A program made the translations under genes and the position numbers. The notes under the pieces are model-generated. The model had not been told where the DNA came from. It saw nothing but the letters and a program-made list of their open reading frames with translations, and made no database searches. A stretch of DNA of 64,000 nucleotides from NCBI RefSeq assembly GCF_007679345.1, contig NZ_VEGH01000016.1, forward strand, positions 34,479 through 98,478. The letters run 5' to 3'. Origin of the DNA: Cellulosimicrobium cellulans (lineage in GTDB: Bacteria > Actinomycetota > Actinomycetes > Actinomycetales > Cellulomonadaceae). Below, in pieces: positions 10,443 through 17,597 of the stretch (position 1 is its first letter; every line of letters starts with the position of its first letter).

Positions 10443-11372
10443 TCAGGCCGGCCCGTCGGAGCCGGCGTCGAGGAGCGGCCAGCGCAGACGGTCGAGCTTC
10501 GCGAGCCGCTCGCCGATCCGGGAGCCGGCGCGTTGGTCTTTGGGCAGCAGCGCCAGGTAGCGACGCAGCACCGCGCGCTCCTCGTCGTGGCGACGAAGCT
10601 TGCGCAGGATGATCGCGGCATGCTCGGTGTAGGCCGGTGGGGGAGTCAGTCTGTCGTGGGCGTGCTGCGCTTCCGCCCCGGTGATCGCGACGTAACAGAG
10701 CTCGAGCGCCTCCTCGAGGCGGCCTTCGCGTTTGAGCTGCTTGATCGGCTCGACCAGCTCCAGATAGTGGATGTTCTCGACCGTTCCGGCGCGGAACGCG
10801 TCCGCGCGCGCCCCGCCGTTCGCGAGAGCGTCGGACACCATCTCGCGGCGCTCGAGGTGGCCGTCGACCCGAGTCTCGGTGCGGGTGATTGGCGGCCACT
10901 TGTCGGCACTGAACTGCCAGCGCGGGGTGCTGTCCTCGAGCCACACCCACGCGGCGGCGCGAGCACGGCCGTCCTGTTCCTTCGCAAACAGCTGCACGCG
11001 CACGGATAGCGAGGCGTCTGTCGGCGGGTCGAGCCGGACAGCGACAGGGTGGGGCAGATAGCCGATCGGCTCACCGTCGACCAGCACGGCGACCGCGGCG
11101 GGGTCGGCCGGGTTTGCCGGCTCGCGTTGCGCGATGCCGTCCATCTCGACGTGCGCGGGCAGTTCCAGGCCGCGACGCGCGAGGAACGCGTCAACGGCAT
11201 CGCGCGTGAACGTCGTGGTGCCGCTCAGCGGGTGGAGCGGACCGATGGTTCCCGCCGTCCGCGTCACGTGCACCCGCGGCGTGGGCTGCTGTGAGTCGTC
11301 GTCGGACGGTGCCGAAGTGGGAGGCGTCGGTGCCGATGTCAGTGCGGCCTTGATCCGAGCGAGGATGCCCAT
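10443..11372 (-). CDS. HIRAN-like domain protein with C-terminal TPR-like helices
   Basis: A 309-residue protein. After a short Pro/Ser-rich N terminus, residues about 73-112 look HIRAN-like: GIAQREPANPADPAAVAVLVDGEPIGYLP has the expected EP-NP-DP-AVAV-IGYLP spacing (quoted here in parts). HIRAN domains bind DNA ends in helicases and nucleases. The C-terminal third (about 205-290) has paired helices resembling TPR repeats (LKREGRLEEALELCYVAI; HDEERAVLRRYLALLP). No catalytic motif is visible, so it is more likely an adaptor or sensor. The ATG at 11372 starts 13 bp after the stop of the 5'-nucleotidase gene, implying co-transcription and probably joint function. An upstream in-frame start would overlap that gene. 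Confidence 0.6.
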   Translation of the reverse strand: MGILARIKAALTSAPTPPTSAPSDDDSQQPTPRVHVTRTAGTIGPLHPLSGTTTFTRDAVDAFLARRGLELPAHVEMDGIAQREPANPADPAAVAVLVDGEPIGYLPHPVAVRLDPPTDASLSVRVQLFAKEQDGRARAAAWVWLEDSTPRWQFSADKWPPITRTETRVDGHLERREMVSDALANGGARADAFRAGTVENIHYLELVEPIKQLKREGRLEEALELCYVAITGAEAQHAHDRLTPPPAYTEHAAIILRKLRRHDEERAVLRRYLALLPKDQRAGSRIGERLAKLDRLRWPLLDAGSDGPA

Positions 11373-11385
11373 CGTCGTGTGCCGT

Positions 11386-12408
11386 TCAGTCGTCCGTGTC
11401 AGTCTCGAGAGAGCCGGCATCGGGCGGTGTGGCAAGCGACCCGGTCGCCGGGCCCTGAAAGTCCGCGCGGTCGGCGTCCGCGCTCGGAGCCGCCGCGAAC
11501 GGAACCAGGACGCTCGCCACCGTCGCTTGGGCGTGCTCGAGATGGTTCGGCTGATCGTCGAAGTAGATGTGCGGGCGCAGCACCGACAGGACGTGAGCTT
11601 TGCGGACCCCGCCGAGGAAGAACGCGTCGTTCACCTGCACGTTCCAGTGCCTCAGTGTCCGCACCGCGCGTTCGTGAGCGGGGGCCTGTCGCGCGGTCAC
11701 CAGCGCGAGCCGCACCCTGGGTCGGTAGTCGGTGAAGTCCTTGCTGTGCTGGCGTTCGGCCTCCTGGATCCGGCCGAGCGCGACGAGGAACTGCTTCATC
11801 GGCCCGTCGCCGAGCGGCTTGCCGGCGTTCTCGCTCTCGTACGCGAGGTACTCCTCGAACGTGGAGTTGTTGTAGACCTCTTCGGCTTCGTTGTCCGCAA
11901 GGACCCGGTCGAAGTCCAGCGCGACGAGCAGCGAGTCAGGGTCGTCGGCGTCCGGTTCGATCGCGGTGCGACCGAGCACCTGGCCCGCCGGGTAGCCGGC
12001 GGCCGAGGCCGCCACGGCGTCGGCGGCGTTCCCCGACAGGAACAGGCAGATGTTCAACGCGTCGATGTACTGGTACGGCGCCTTGCCCTCGGTGAACACT
12101 GCCCGGGTGATGTCGAGCTCGTAGTGCGCGATCGACTTCATGATCCGCAGACCCGTGGTCGCGTCGTCCTTCGCGAGCACGATCACCTCGACCAACGCGT
12201 CACCGGGCCGCAGGTCGTTCAAACCGAGCAGACGCTTGACGAATGGGAATGCGACACCCGGGGGCAGAGGGTCGTCGATGTGCTCGTCCTGGTAGGCCCG
12301 GTACTCGTCAAGGCCCTTGCGGAACGCGTCGTGCGAGTCGCGCACGTCGAACAGCGCGCTCGGGGTGATCCCGACGACGAGCTTGCCGAAGAGGTTGTAT
12401 TCCGCCAC
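11386..12408 (-). CDS. Cytosolic 5'-nucleotidase I family (cN-I, PF06189-like)
   Basis: A 340-residue HAD-type 5'-nucleotidase expected to dephosphorylate nucleoside monophosphates. The N-terminal half matches the cN-I signature: KLVVGITPSALFD (9-21), YRAYQDEH, PLPPGVAF (47-54), VEVIVLAKDDATTGLRI (73-89) and SIAHYELDITRAVFTEG (92-108). HAD motifs are complete: LDFDRVL with Asp165 and Asp167, LVTAR (236-240), Lys270 and IYFDDQ with Asp284/285. This family is best known from animals (AMP-specific) and is sporadic in bacteria. GTG start at 12408, 6 nt after TAGCCT (12415-12420, minus strand), so leaderless. Followed 13 bp later by the HIRAN/TPR gene. In an island context it could alter nucleotide pools during infection; that is inference. 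Confidence 0.8.
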   Translation of the reverse strand: MAEYNLFGKLVVGITPSALFDVRDSHDAFRKGLDEYRAYQDEHIDDPLPPGVAFPFVKRLLGLNDLRPGDALVEVIVLAKDDATTGLRIMKSIAHYELDITRAVFTEGKAPYQYIDALNICLFLSGNAADAVAASAAGYPAGQVLGRTAIEPDADDPDSLLVALDFDRVLADNEAEEVYNNSTFEEYLAYESENAGKPLGDGPMKQFLVALGRIQEAERQHSKDFTDYRPRVRLALVTARQAPAHERAVRTLRHWNVQVNDAFFLGGVRKAHVLSVLRPHIYFDDQPNHLEHAQATVASVLVPFAAAPSADADRADFQGPATGSLATPPDAGSLETDTDD

Positions 12409-12603
12409 GTTCGCAGGCTAGAAGTTCCCGGTCGTCCACGGGCCTGGAACCGCGCGAGGGGCGGCACGTTCCCACGAACGGCTCACGACGAGCGTCACGC
12501 GCGGCGCGATCAACCACCGCGTCGTGGGGGGCGTGAGGTCTGCTCGCGGCGCACGCCGCCCCGAGCGCATGGGCCTCGACGCGGTCCGCGATGTGGGTAG
12601 GGC

Positions 12604-12801
12604 TCAGCGGAGGCGGCGGACTCGCACGGCCTTGCGCATGCCCTGCACAAGCATCTTCCCGCTCTCGATCGTGACCTCCGGGCGGGAGGAGTACCGGTAC
12701 GAGTACCAGTACTCCTCCTGCTGCCACTCCGACCCGTCCGTGAGCGTGACGACCGTGTCGCCGTCCCACCCGGTCCACTCGCCGTCCACGTACCGCTTCA
12801 C
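12604..12801 (-). CDS. Small conserved WQQ-type protein, 65 aa
   Basis: A 65-residue protein whose pattern GEWTGWDGDTVVTLTDG, SEWQQEEYWYSYRYSSRPEV and GMRKAVRVRRL is one I recognise as a widespread small beta domain of unknown function (WEGWDGDTxFxLxNGxxWQQ). No membrane segment. It overlaps the stop codon of the upstream gene by GTGA (GTG 12801-12799, TGA 12800-12798), so it is translationally coupled to the membrane protein and probably made in fixed ratio to it. Function unknown. Confidence 0.7.
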   Translation of the reverse strand: MKRYVDGEWTGWDGDTVVTLTDGSEWQQEEYWYSYRYSSRPEVTIESGKMLVQGMRKAVRVRRLR

Positions 12802-13763
12802 GACTTCGCTCCCTCGTGTCCGATGGCAGCGGTGGCCGCTGACAGCGCGCAGTTCTCAGCCGCGTTACGACCGCCGAGAGCCTTGTAGGTGACGGTCCCG
12901 ACGCCCGAGGCGATCGTGACGATCTCGCCGACCTGGGACACGACTCCGACCATCGCCGGGTGCGCGACGTAGGCCCACATCAGCAGTGCGAACGCCAGAA
13001 CGGCCATGTAGGCCCCGATGGCGTACCGATCCCGTTCGGTCAGCACCGCATTTTCCGGGACTGCGTCCGCGACGGACTGCTCGACAGCCGTGGCGAGCGT
13101 CGTCTCGTCAACGGTCAGATCGAGATCGGTCAGCGCCGCCCCGAGCTTCTCGGCGACCACCGCCGAGGAGCCCAACCGCGCGAACGCGTCCTGGATCGTG
13201 AGCGTCGACAGAGCCTCGCGGTACACCTCGCTCGGGTCGAACGGGGCGATCGCCGTCGTGATCCACGGCGCAGGGTCGAGCCCGGCGATCATCGACCGGT
13301 AGGTGGCGGACACGTCCTGTATCGGTTGCAGCGCCTTCGCGGTCGACTCCGCCGCGAGGTTGCGTCCCATGACGTCATCCAACGTCTGCTTCCAGCCGCT
13401 GGTCAGCGTGCCCATACCGATCGTGTCCAGCTGCAGCGCACGGAACGCGTCCGCACCTGACGCGATCTTCACCACCGAGTCGATCTGCTCCTGCCAACGC
13501 GGCCCGAGACTCGACAGCGCACCGATCGTGGCGAACCGGTCGCGCGGCATCGCGGCCGCGACGACGTCGCGCACCGCACCACCGGAGAACGAATCCACCA
13601 GCTGCTCGAGGGCGGGCGGCTTCATGGCGGCGAGCAGCTGGTCCAGGACCGGCGACGGGACGGTCGGCATCGAGACGATCGACGCGATCTGGTCTCGGAC
13701 ACCGGCCATCGGGTCCGGCAGCTGCGGGCGCGGCTCCCGGTCATGCAGCTGCCGTCGGCTCAT
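12798..13763 (-). CDS. Helical protein with C-terminal membrane hairpin, island operon
   Basis: A 321-residue protein of unknown family. Residues 20-240 are predicted mainly helical and soluble; residues about 248-267 (YAIGAYMAVLAFALLMWAYV) form a clear membrane helix, followed after a short turn by a second, weaker hydrophobic segment (269-293). A soluble domain plus a C-terminal membrane hairpin is a common plan for membrane-acting effectors, but no known effector motif is present. The ATG at 13763 overlaps the stop of a 36-codon frame upstream (ATGA) and its own stop overlaps the 65-aa gene, making a tightly coupled three-frame operon. A later ATG at 13709 is an alternative start. Confidence 0.6.
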   Translation of the reverse strand: MSRRQLHDREPRPQLPDPMAGVRDQIASIVSMPTVPSPVLDQLLAAMKPPALEQLVDSFSGGAVRDVVAAAMPRDRFATIGALSSLGPRWQEQIDSVVKIASGADAFRALQLDTIGMGTLTSGWKQTLDDVMGRNLAAESTAKALQPIQDVSATYRSMIAGLDPAPWITTAIAPFDPSEVYREALSTLTIQDAFARLGSSAVVAEKLGAALTDLDLTVDETTLATAVEQSVADAVPENAVLTERDRYAIGAYMAVLAFALLMWAYVAHPAMVGVVSQVGEIVTIASGVGTVTYKALGGRNAAENCALSAATAAIGHEGAKS

Positions 13764-13870
13764 GCGCGGCTGCGGGTGCGGGCTGTCGACCAGTGCCCGG
13801 GCGTTTCGTCTTCACCATCCGCTGCCGGCGCACCGGGACGCTCGTCGTCTTCAGCTTCCCGATCCGTCAT
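13760..13870 (-). CDS. Possible 36-aa acidic leader peptide coupled to the membrane gene
   Basis: An open frame of 36 codons starting at ATG 13870-13868 and ending in a TGA (13762-13760) that overlaps the next ATG as ATGA. The N-terminal half is rich in Asp and Glu (MTDREAEDDERPG), the end is basic (ARTRSRA). A TGCACT box lies 7 nt before the ATG, fitting a leaderless start. It could be a real small protein, a leader controlling translation of the membrane gene, or chance. Too short for an unaided gene call. Confidence 0.4.
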   Translation of the reverse strand: MTDREAEDDERPGAPAADGEDETPGHWSTARTRSRA

Positions 13871-14080
13871 GCAGGCGAGTGCAGATCGCCGGTCCTGGCC
13901 GCCCGTTGGTGGACCACGGGACGAGCCCGACGATCCAAGCCGGTGTCTTGAGCGTTACACCCCGTTGATCCAGCGCCCGCCGTCTGGGCCGAACGACGGG
14001 ATCAGGGTCAGGCAGGTCCCGGCCAACAGCCGCCCTTGGCCCGAAGGGCGACCGACGAGCAACATCATGATGCGCATTAA

Positions 14081-14094
14081 TATACGCGTATAGT
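14081..14094 (+). promoter_or_regulatory. Palindromic operator overlapping the XRE regulator promoter
   Basis: TATACGCGTATA (14081-14092) is a perfect 12-bp palindrome in an AT-rich patch that stands out in this genome. The -10 box TATAGT (14089-14094) overlaps its right arm and lies 6 nt before the ATG at 14101, so the transcript should be leaderless. A regulator bound here would block RNA polymerase; the adjacent XRE protein is the obvious candidate, giving negative autoregulation of the whole operon. Confidence 0.6.
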
Positions 14095-14100
14095 TATCGC

Positions 14101-14358
14101 ATGCCCAGGCCAGCGCTCACCGAGGAGGAACGCGCGAACGGCCGCGCGCTCGGCTCGGTCCTGAGGGCGTTGCGCGGGTCGGCATCCGCCGCTCAGATCG
14201 CCGCCTCAGCGGGCGTATCGCTCGACACGCTGCGCAAGCTGGAGCAGGGCGCGGTCGCCGCACCCGGCTTCTTCCTCGTCGTCCGCCTCGCGGGCGCGCT
14301 CGGCACCACCCCCAACTACCTGGTCGCTCAGGTCGACCGCCAACGGGAGCAGACGTGA
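14101..14358 (+). CDS. XRE-family HTH regulator of the deazapurine operon
   Basis: An 85-residue one-domain DNA-binding protein. The helix-turn-helix is SAAQIAASAGVSLDTLRKLEQG (residues about 30-51), followed by the helices FFLVVRLAGALGTTPNYLV, the usual XRE/Cro order. There is no sensing domain. It starts without a leader just behind a palindrome overlapping its -10 box, so self-repression is likely. Its stop overlaps the start of the glycosylase gene as GTGA (14355-14358), so regulator and glycosylase are translationally coupled and it heads the six-gene operon. Loss of the repressor would induce all downstream genes. Confidence 0.85.
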   Translation: MPRPALTEEERANGRALGSVLRALRGSASAAQIAASAGVSLDTLRKLEQGAVAAPGFFLVVRLAGALGTTPNYLVAQVDRQREQT

Positions 14359-15140
14359 CGCTCACCCTCACCGAGGCCCCGGTGCCGCGCGATGCCGAGC
14401 ACTACAGTCGCGACGTGCTCCTGTCCGGAGGCGACTGGTCGCGCACCGTCGCGTGGTACGACCCGACACGTCTGGCGACGCCGGCGTTCTGGGTGGAGCA
14501 GGCGCGCCAACGGCCCCGCCCGCAGACGTACCAGGTCGGTTCCACGCTGCTGGAGGAGGTTGCGTTGTGCCTGCTCGGTGGGCACGCGATTACCGAGCAG
14601 ATGGCCTACGTATCGTTCGCCCGGTTGCGGAGCGAAGGGCTGCTCACCGGGGAGCCGCAGCCGGAAGCGACGTTGCACGCGGCTCTTGCGCGTCCGTTCG
14701 ACCTGCCCGACCGGCCCCGTCCGGTGCGGTACCGGTTCCCGGCGCTCAAGGCCCAGCGGCTCAGCGCCGTCATCGACATCCTCGGGGCTGCTACGCCCCC
14801 ACCGGTCAGCGTTCCTCGCGAGCTGCGCGACTGGCTGACGGGGCTGCCGGGCGTCGGGGCGAAGACGGCGTCCTGGGTGGTGCGGAACCTGACCCGCAGT
14901 GACGACATCGCCGTCATCGACATCCACATCCGGCGCGCGGGCGTCGTCGCCGGCGTCTTCGACCCGGGCTGGAAGCTCCCGAGGGACTACGCGCGGTTCG
15001 AGGAGGCGTTCGTCGCGTGGGCGCGCGTCGGCGGGGTCCCGACCGCGGACCTGGACGCGTGCATCTGGGCGTCGTTGGCTGCCCTCGGCCGGCACGCACG
15101 CGTCGTGTTCGGGGTGAAGGCGCTGACCGACCTGGACTGA
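14355..15140 (+). CDS. OGG-type HhH-GPD DNA glycosylase/lyase
   Basis: A 261-residue helix-hairpin-helix GPD protein. The hairpin LPGVGAKTASWVVRNL (164-179) contains Lys170 and the next strand has VIDIHI with Asp189; the 19-residue Lys-Asp spacing equals that of human OGG1 (Lys249/Asp268), so a bifunctional glycosylase/AP lyase acting on an oxidised or otherwise modified purine is expected. No iron-sulfur cysteine cluster is present, unlike MutY/Nth. The GTG start overlaps the regulator's stop. Placement with QueC, a deoxyribosyltransferase and a transporter is not a housekeeping repair context; OGG-like genes also accompany QueC in type IV CBASS. Target base unknown. Confidence 0.85.
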   Translation: MTLTLTEAPVPRDAEHYSRDVLLSGGDWSRTVAWYDPTRLATPAFWVEQARQRPRPQTYQVGSTLLEEVALCLLGGHAITEQMAYVSFARLRSEGLLTGEPQPEATLHAALARPFDLPDRPRPVRYRFPALKAQRLSAVIDILGAATPPPVSVPRELRDWLTGLPGVGAKTASWVVRNLTRSDDIAVIDIHIRRAGVVAGVFDPGWKLPRDYARFEEAFVAWARVGGVPTADLDACIWASLAALGRHARVVFGVKALTDLD

Positions 15141-15177
15141 TCGCACGAAACCGCCCACACGGCCGACCGCCCGGCGA

Positions 15178-15213
15178 TATGTTGCCTCCACCAACTTCTC
15201 TCAGGGGGCTCTG
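15178..15213 (+). promoter_or_regulatory. Possible internal promoter and ribosome site before the Gly-start protein
   Basis: The 73-bp gap after the glycosylase is the only sizeable one inside the operon. It contains TATGTT (15178-15183), a fair -10 box without a clear -35, and an AGGGGG ribosome site 7 nt before ATG 15214. The downstream genes may thus have an extra promoter and strong independent translation of the first one. Confidence 0.35.
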
Positions 15214-15789
15214 ATGGGTGGTAGCGGCGGCTCGACGTACAGCGACTACGTCGGGCGTGGCGGACAGGCGTCGGGTGCCTCGTGCGCGCTCCTGGGCTTC
15301 GAGGCGGCGGTGAACTCGCCCGACCCGGATGTCGTGCGGGTGCTGACCGTCGGGACGTTGTGCGAGATCCTGCTGGAGGGGGCACCTGCTCAGCTGCGGG
15401 TCTACCTGCGGCAGTCCGGTGCTCTGCTCGGCGCGATCACCGAACGCTGGCCGGAGCTGTCGGGGTGCATCGCGGACGGGTTCCGGTACGAGGCGGAGGT
15501 CATCACGCTGTTCCCCGCCGTGCGGGTGCGCGTCCAACCGCGCACCACATACGAGCTGCCGGTGCCGTTCCGCGCGCACATCGACGCGACCGTCGCGTTG
15601 ACCGCCGCAGGGTCGTATGAGCTGACGCTCGGCTTCGACCGCAAGGTCATCGCGACCGCCGACGGGAATCCGGTGGGGACCATCCCCGAGGAGCCGGCGG
15701 CGCTCCCCGACGCCGTGGAGATTCAGCGGGCGACGATCGCGGTGGTGACCGACCCGGTCACCGGTGCGGTCGAGGTCCGGAAGGGCTGA
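15214..15789 (+). CDS. Unknown protein with Gly/Ser-rich Met-Gly N terminus (possible modification substrate)
   Basis: A 191-residue soluble protein of no family I recognise. It starts MGGSGGSTYSDYVGRGG: removal of Met would expose an N-terminal glycine on a flexible Gly/Ser/Tyr tail. Residues about 28-60 are helical with Cys28 and Cys50 (TVGTLCEILLEG); residues 95-145 are strand-rich (EAEVITLFPAVRVRVQP; YELPVPFRAHIDATVAL). A strong AGGGGG site precedes the ATG. It sits between the glycosylase and the kinase/transferase fusion, 3 bp before the latter. An MG-S-Y start is reminiscent of QatB of the Qat system, whose partner QatC is QueC-like. That it is the target of QueC-dependent base conjugation is inference. 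Confidence 0.7.
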   Translation: MGGSGGSTYSDYVGRGGQASGASCALLGFEAAVNSPDPDVVRVLTVGTLCEILLEGAPAQLRVYLRQSGALLGAITERWPELSGCIADGFRYEAEVITLFPAVRVRVQPRTTYELPVPFRAHIDATVALTAAGSYELTLGFDRKVIATADGNPVGTIPEEPAALPDAVEIQRATIAVVTDPVTGAVEVRKG

Positions 15790-15792
15790 CCG

Positions 15793-16998
15793 GTGACCTC
15801 GACGTTGGCTGTCGTGGGCGGCACCTACCGCGAGCAGTGCGAGGAACCGCGCGTGCAGAGGCTGTGCGGGTCGGGGCTGCGCGCCACCCAGATCCTGCGA
15901 GGGCTGGGCCACGAGGTCCGGTTCGTCACGTGCATCGACGACCACCTGCGCCCGGAGTTCGACGCGGTGACCGCCGCGCTGCCCGGGGTGGACGTCGCCG
16001 CGTCACCTCGCACCGGGCCGATCGGGTTCACGTACGACACCCCGGTCCACTCCACGAACCGCGGCGGGACCGCCAACGCCGACCCGGTCACCGCGGCGGC
16101 GGACGTCGTCGTCGCGTTCGGCATGGTCGAGAAGACCGAGTGGACCGTCCAAACGCAGTGGGCGGTCATCGACCCGCAGCACGCACCGCTGCCGGACTTG
16201 CTGCGCAACGTCACCGCAGCCCATGTCGCGGTCGTCCTCAACGAGCACGAGGTCCGTACCCAGGCGAACGACGACGACCTCGACGCCGCGGCGCAGTTCG
16301 TCCTCGGCCTGGGCGTGCACGTGGTCGTGATCAAGCAGGGCGCCCGCGGGGGACTGGTCGTGACGAGCGCGGGGACCGCGACGTTCGGGGCGTGCCCGAC
16401 CGAGGTCGTCGACCCGATCGGCTCCGGAGACGCGTTCACCGCCGGCTTCGCGCACTCGTGGGCGATCGAGCACAACCCGCCGGAGCAGGCCGCGCAGGAC
16501 GCGTCACGGGTCGCGGCAGCGCACTCGCTGACCGGGGTCGCCGGGTTCAGCGCGAGCGCGCTGGACGCGGTCCCCGAACCGATCGAGTACGTCCCCGGCC
16601 CCGGACCGCAGGTGTACCTGGCCGGGCCGTTCTTCAACATCGCGCAACGGCAGCTGATCACCCTGATCCGCACGGCGCTGACTCAGCTCGGCGTCGAGGT
16701 GTTCTCCCCGTTGCACGAGATCGGCCGCGGTGGGGACGAGGTCGCCGAACAGGACCTCGCCGGGCTGCGCGACAGCAGCAGCGTCCTGGCCGTCCTCGAC
16801 GGCGCCGACGCGGGCACGCTGTTCGAGGTCGGTTGGGCCACCGGGGCTGGCATCCCGGTCGTCGGGCTCGCCGAGCACCACCAGGACCATGCCTGGACGA
16901 TGGTGCGCGGTACCGGCAGCGCGGTGGTGCCCGACCTGTCATCCGCCGTGTACCGGGCGGCGTGGGCCGCGCTGAGCACCAGCACGGCCGCGCCGTGA
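15793..16998 (+). CDS. Fusion of PfkB-family sugar kinase and nucleoside 2-deoxyribosyltransferase
   Basis: A 401-residue two-domain enzyme. Residues 1-255 resemble a PfkB/ribokinase-family kinase, with the signature DPIGSGDAF (207-215) and probable catalytic Asp213, and the strand VVIKQGARGG upstream of it. Residues about 272-395 match nucleoside 2-deoxyribosyltransferases: VYLAGPFF (274-281), then DGADAGTLFEVGWA with Glu345 as the likely nucleophile. Such a protein could detach or exchange a base on a (deoxy)nucleoside or nucleotide and phosphorylate the freed sugar or the nucleoside. The N-terminal kinase domain is short for PfkB (about 300), so its lid may be reduced. GTG start 3 bp after the previous stop; its own stop overlaps the QueC start (GTGA). 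Confidence 0.85.
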   Translation: MTSTLAVVGGTYREQCEEPRVQRLCGSGLRATQILRGLGHEVRFVTCIDDHLRPEFDAVTAALPGVDVAASPRTGPIGFTYDTPVHSTNRGGTANADPVTAAADVVVAFGMVEKTEWTVQTQWAVIDPQHAPLPDLLRNVTAAHVAVVLNEHEVRTQANDDDLDAAAQFVLGLGVHVVVIKQGARGGLVVTSAGTATFGACPTEVVDPIGSGDAFTAGFAHSWAIEHNPPEQAAQDASRVAAAHSLTGVAGFSASALDAVPEPIEYVPGPGPQVYLAGPFFNIAQRQLITLIRTALTQLGVEVFSPLHEIGRGGDEVAEQDLAGLRDSSSVLAVLDGADAGTLFEVGWATGAGIPVVGLAEHHQDHAWTMVRGTGSAVVPDLSSAVYRAAWAALSTSTAAP

Positions 16999-17597
16999 GC
17001 AGACTGCTGCTGCTGTCCGGGGGACTGGACTCTACGGCGCTGGCGGCGATGACCCGCCCCGAGCACTGCCTCGGGATCGACTACGGCCAGGTCGCCGCCC
17101 AAGCCGAGCATCGCGCCGCCACGCAGGTCGCCGTCGAGCTCGACCTGCCGTTCACGCACTTGCACGTCCCCGCCGGTGCCGTCGCGGCTGGGCTGATGAG
17201 CGGGGACACGACCTTCGCAGCAGTCGACGGGGTCGCCCCGGAGTGGTGGCCGTTTCGCAACCAGCTGCTGATCACCCTGGCCGCCGCGTGGGGCGTCACC
17301 CGAGGGTTCACCGAGATCCTCCTGGGGACCGTCGCCTCCGACGGGGTCCGGCACGCCGACGGCACCCCCGAGTTCCGCGCGGCGATCGACCACCTCCTGC
17401 GCCTCCAAGAGGGTGCGATGCGCGTGTCCGCGCCGGCTGCGGATCTGACCACCGACGAGCTGCTGACCCTGTCACACGTCCCGGAGAGCGTCCTCGCGTG
17501 GACGCACTCGTGCCACCGCGCGAACCTGCCATGCGCGAACTGCCCCGGATGCGTCAAGCGCACCACGACGCTGCACCGGGCCGGGATGCTGACGTGA
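16995..17597 (+). CDS. queC: QueC-like 7-cyano-7-deazaguanine synthase family enzyme
   Basis: A 200-residue PP-loop ATPase. The ATP motif is SGGLDS (8-13) near the N terminus; DYGQ (29-32), WPFRNQLLI (the ARN-type loop) and SDGVRHADGTPEF follow the QueC order. The zinc site is Cys173, Cys180, Cys183, Cys186 (CxxxxxxCxxCxxC). QueC converts 7-carboxy-7-deazaguanine to preQ0 through an amide intermediate using ATP and ammonia. The protein is shorter than housekeeping QueC (about 220-235). QueD, QueE, FolE, QueF and TGT are absent from the window, so it is either fed by another locus or by import, or serves a non-tRNA purpose, as QueC-like proteins of type IV CBASS and Qat do. Overlaps both neighbours by GTGA. 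Confidence 0.9.
   Translation: MSRLLLLSGGLDSTALAAMTRPEHCLGIDYGQVAAQAEHRAATQVAVELDLPFTHLHVPAGAVAAGLMSGDTTFAAVDGVAPEWWPFRNQLLITLAAAWGVTRGFTEILLGTVASDGVRHADGTPEFRAAIDHLLRLQEGAMRVSAPAADLTTDELLTLSHVPESVLAWTHSCHRANLPCANCPGCVKRTTTLHRAGMLT

Noticed and set aside
15141..15213. PreQ1 riboswitch in front of the deazapurine genes
   Set aside because: The only gap long enough lacks the small pseudoknot pattern (stem plus A-rich tail near the ribosome site); other junctions overlap.
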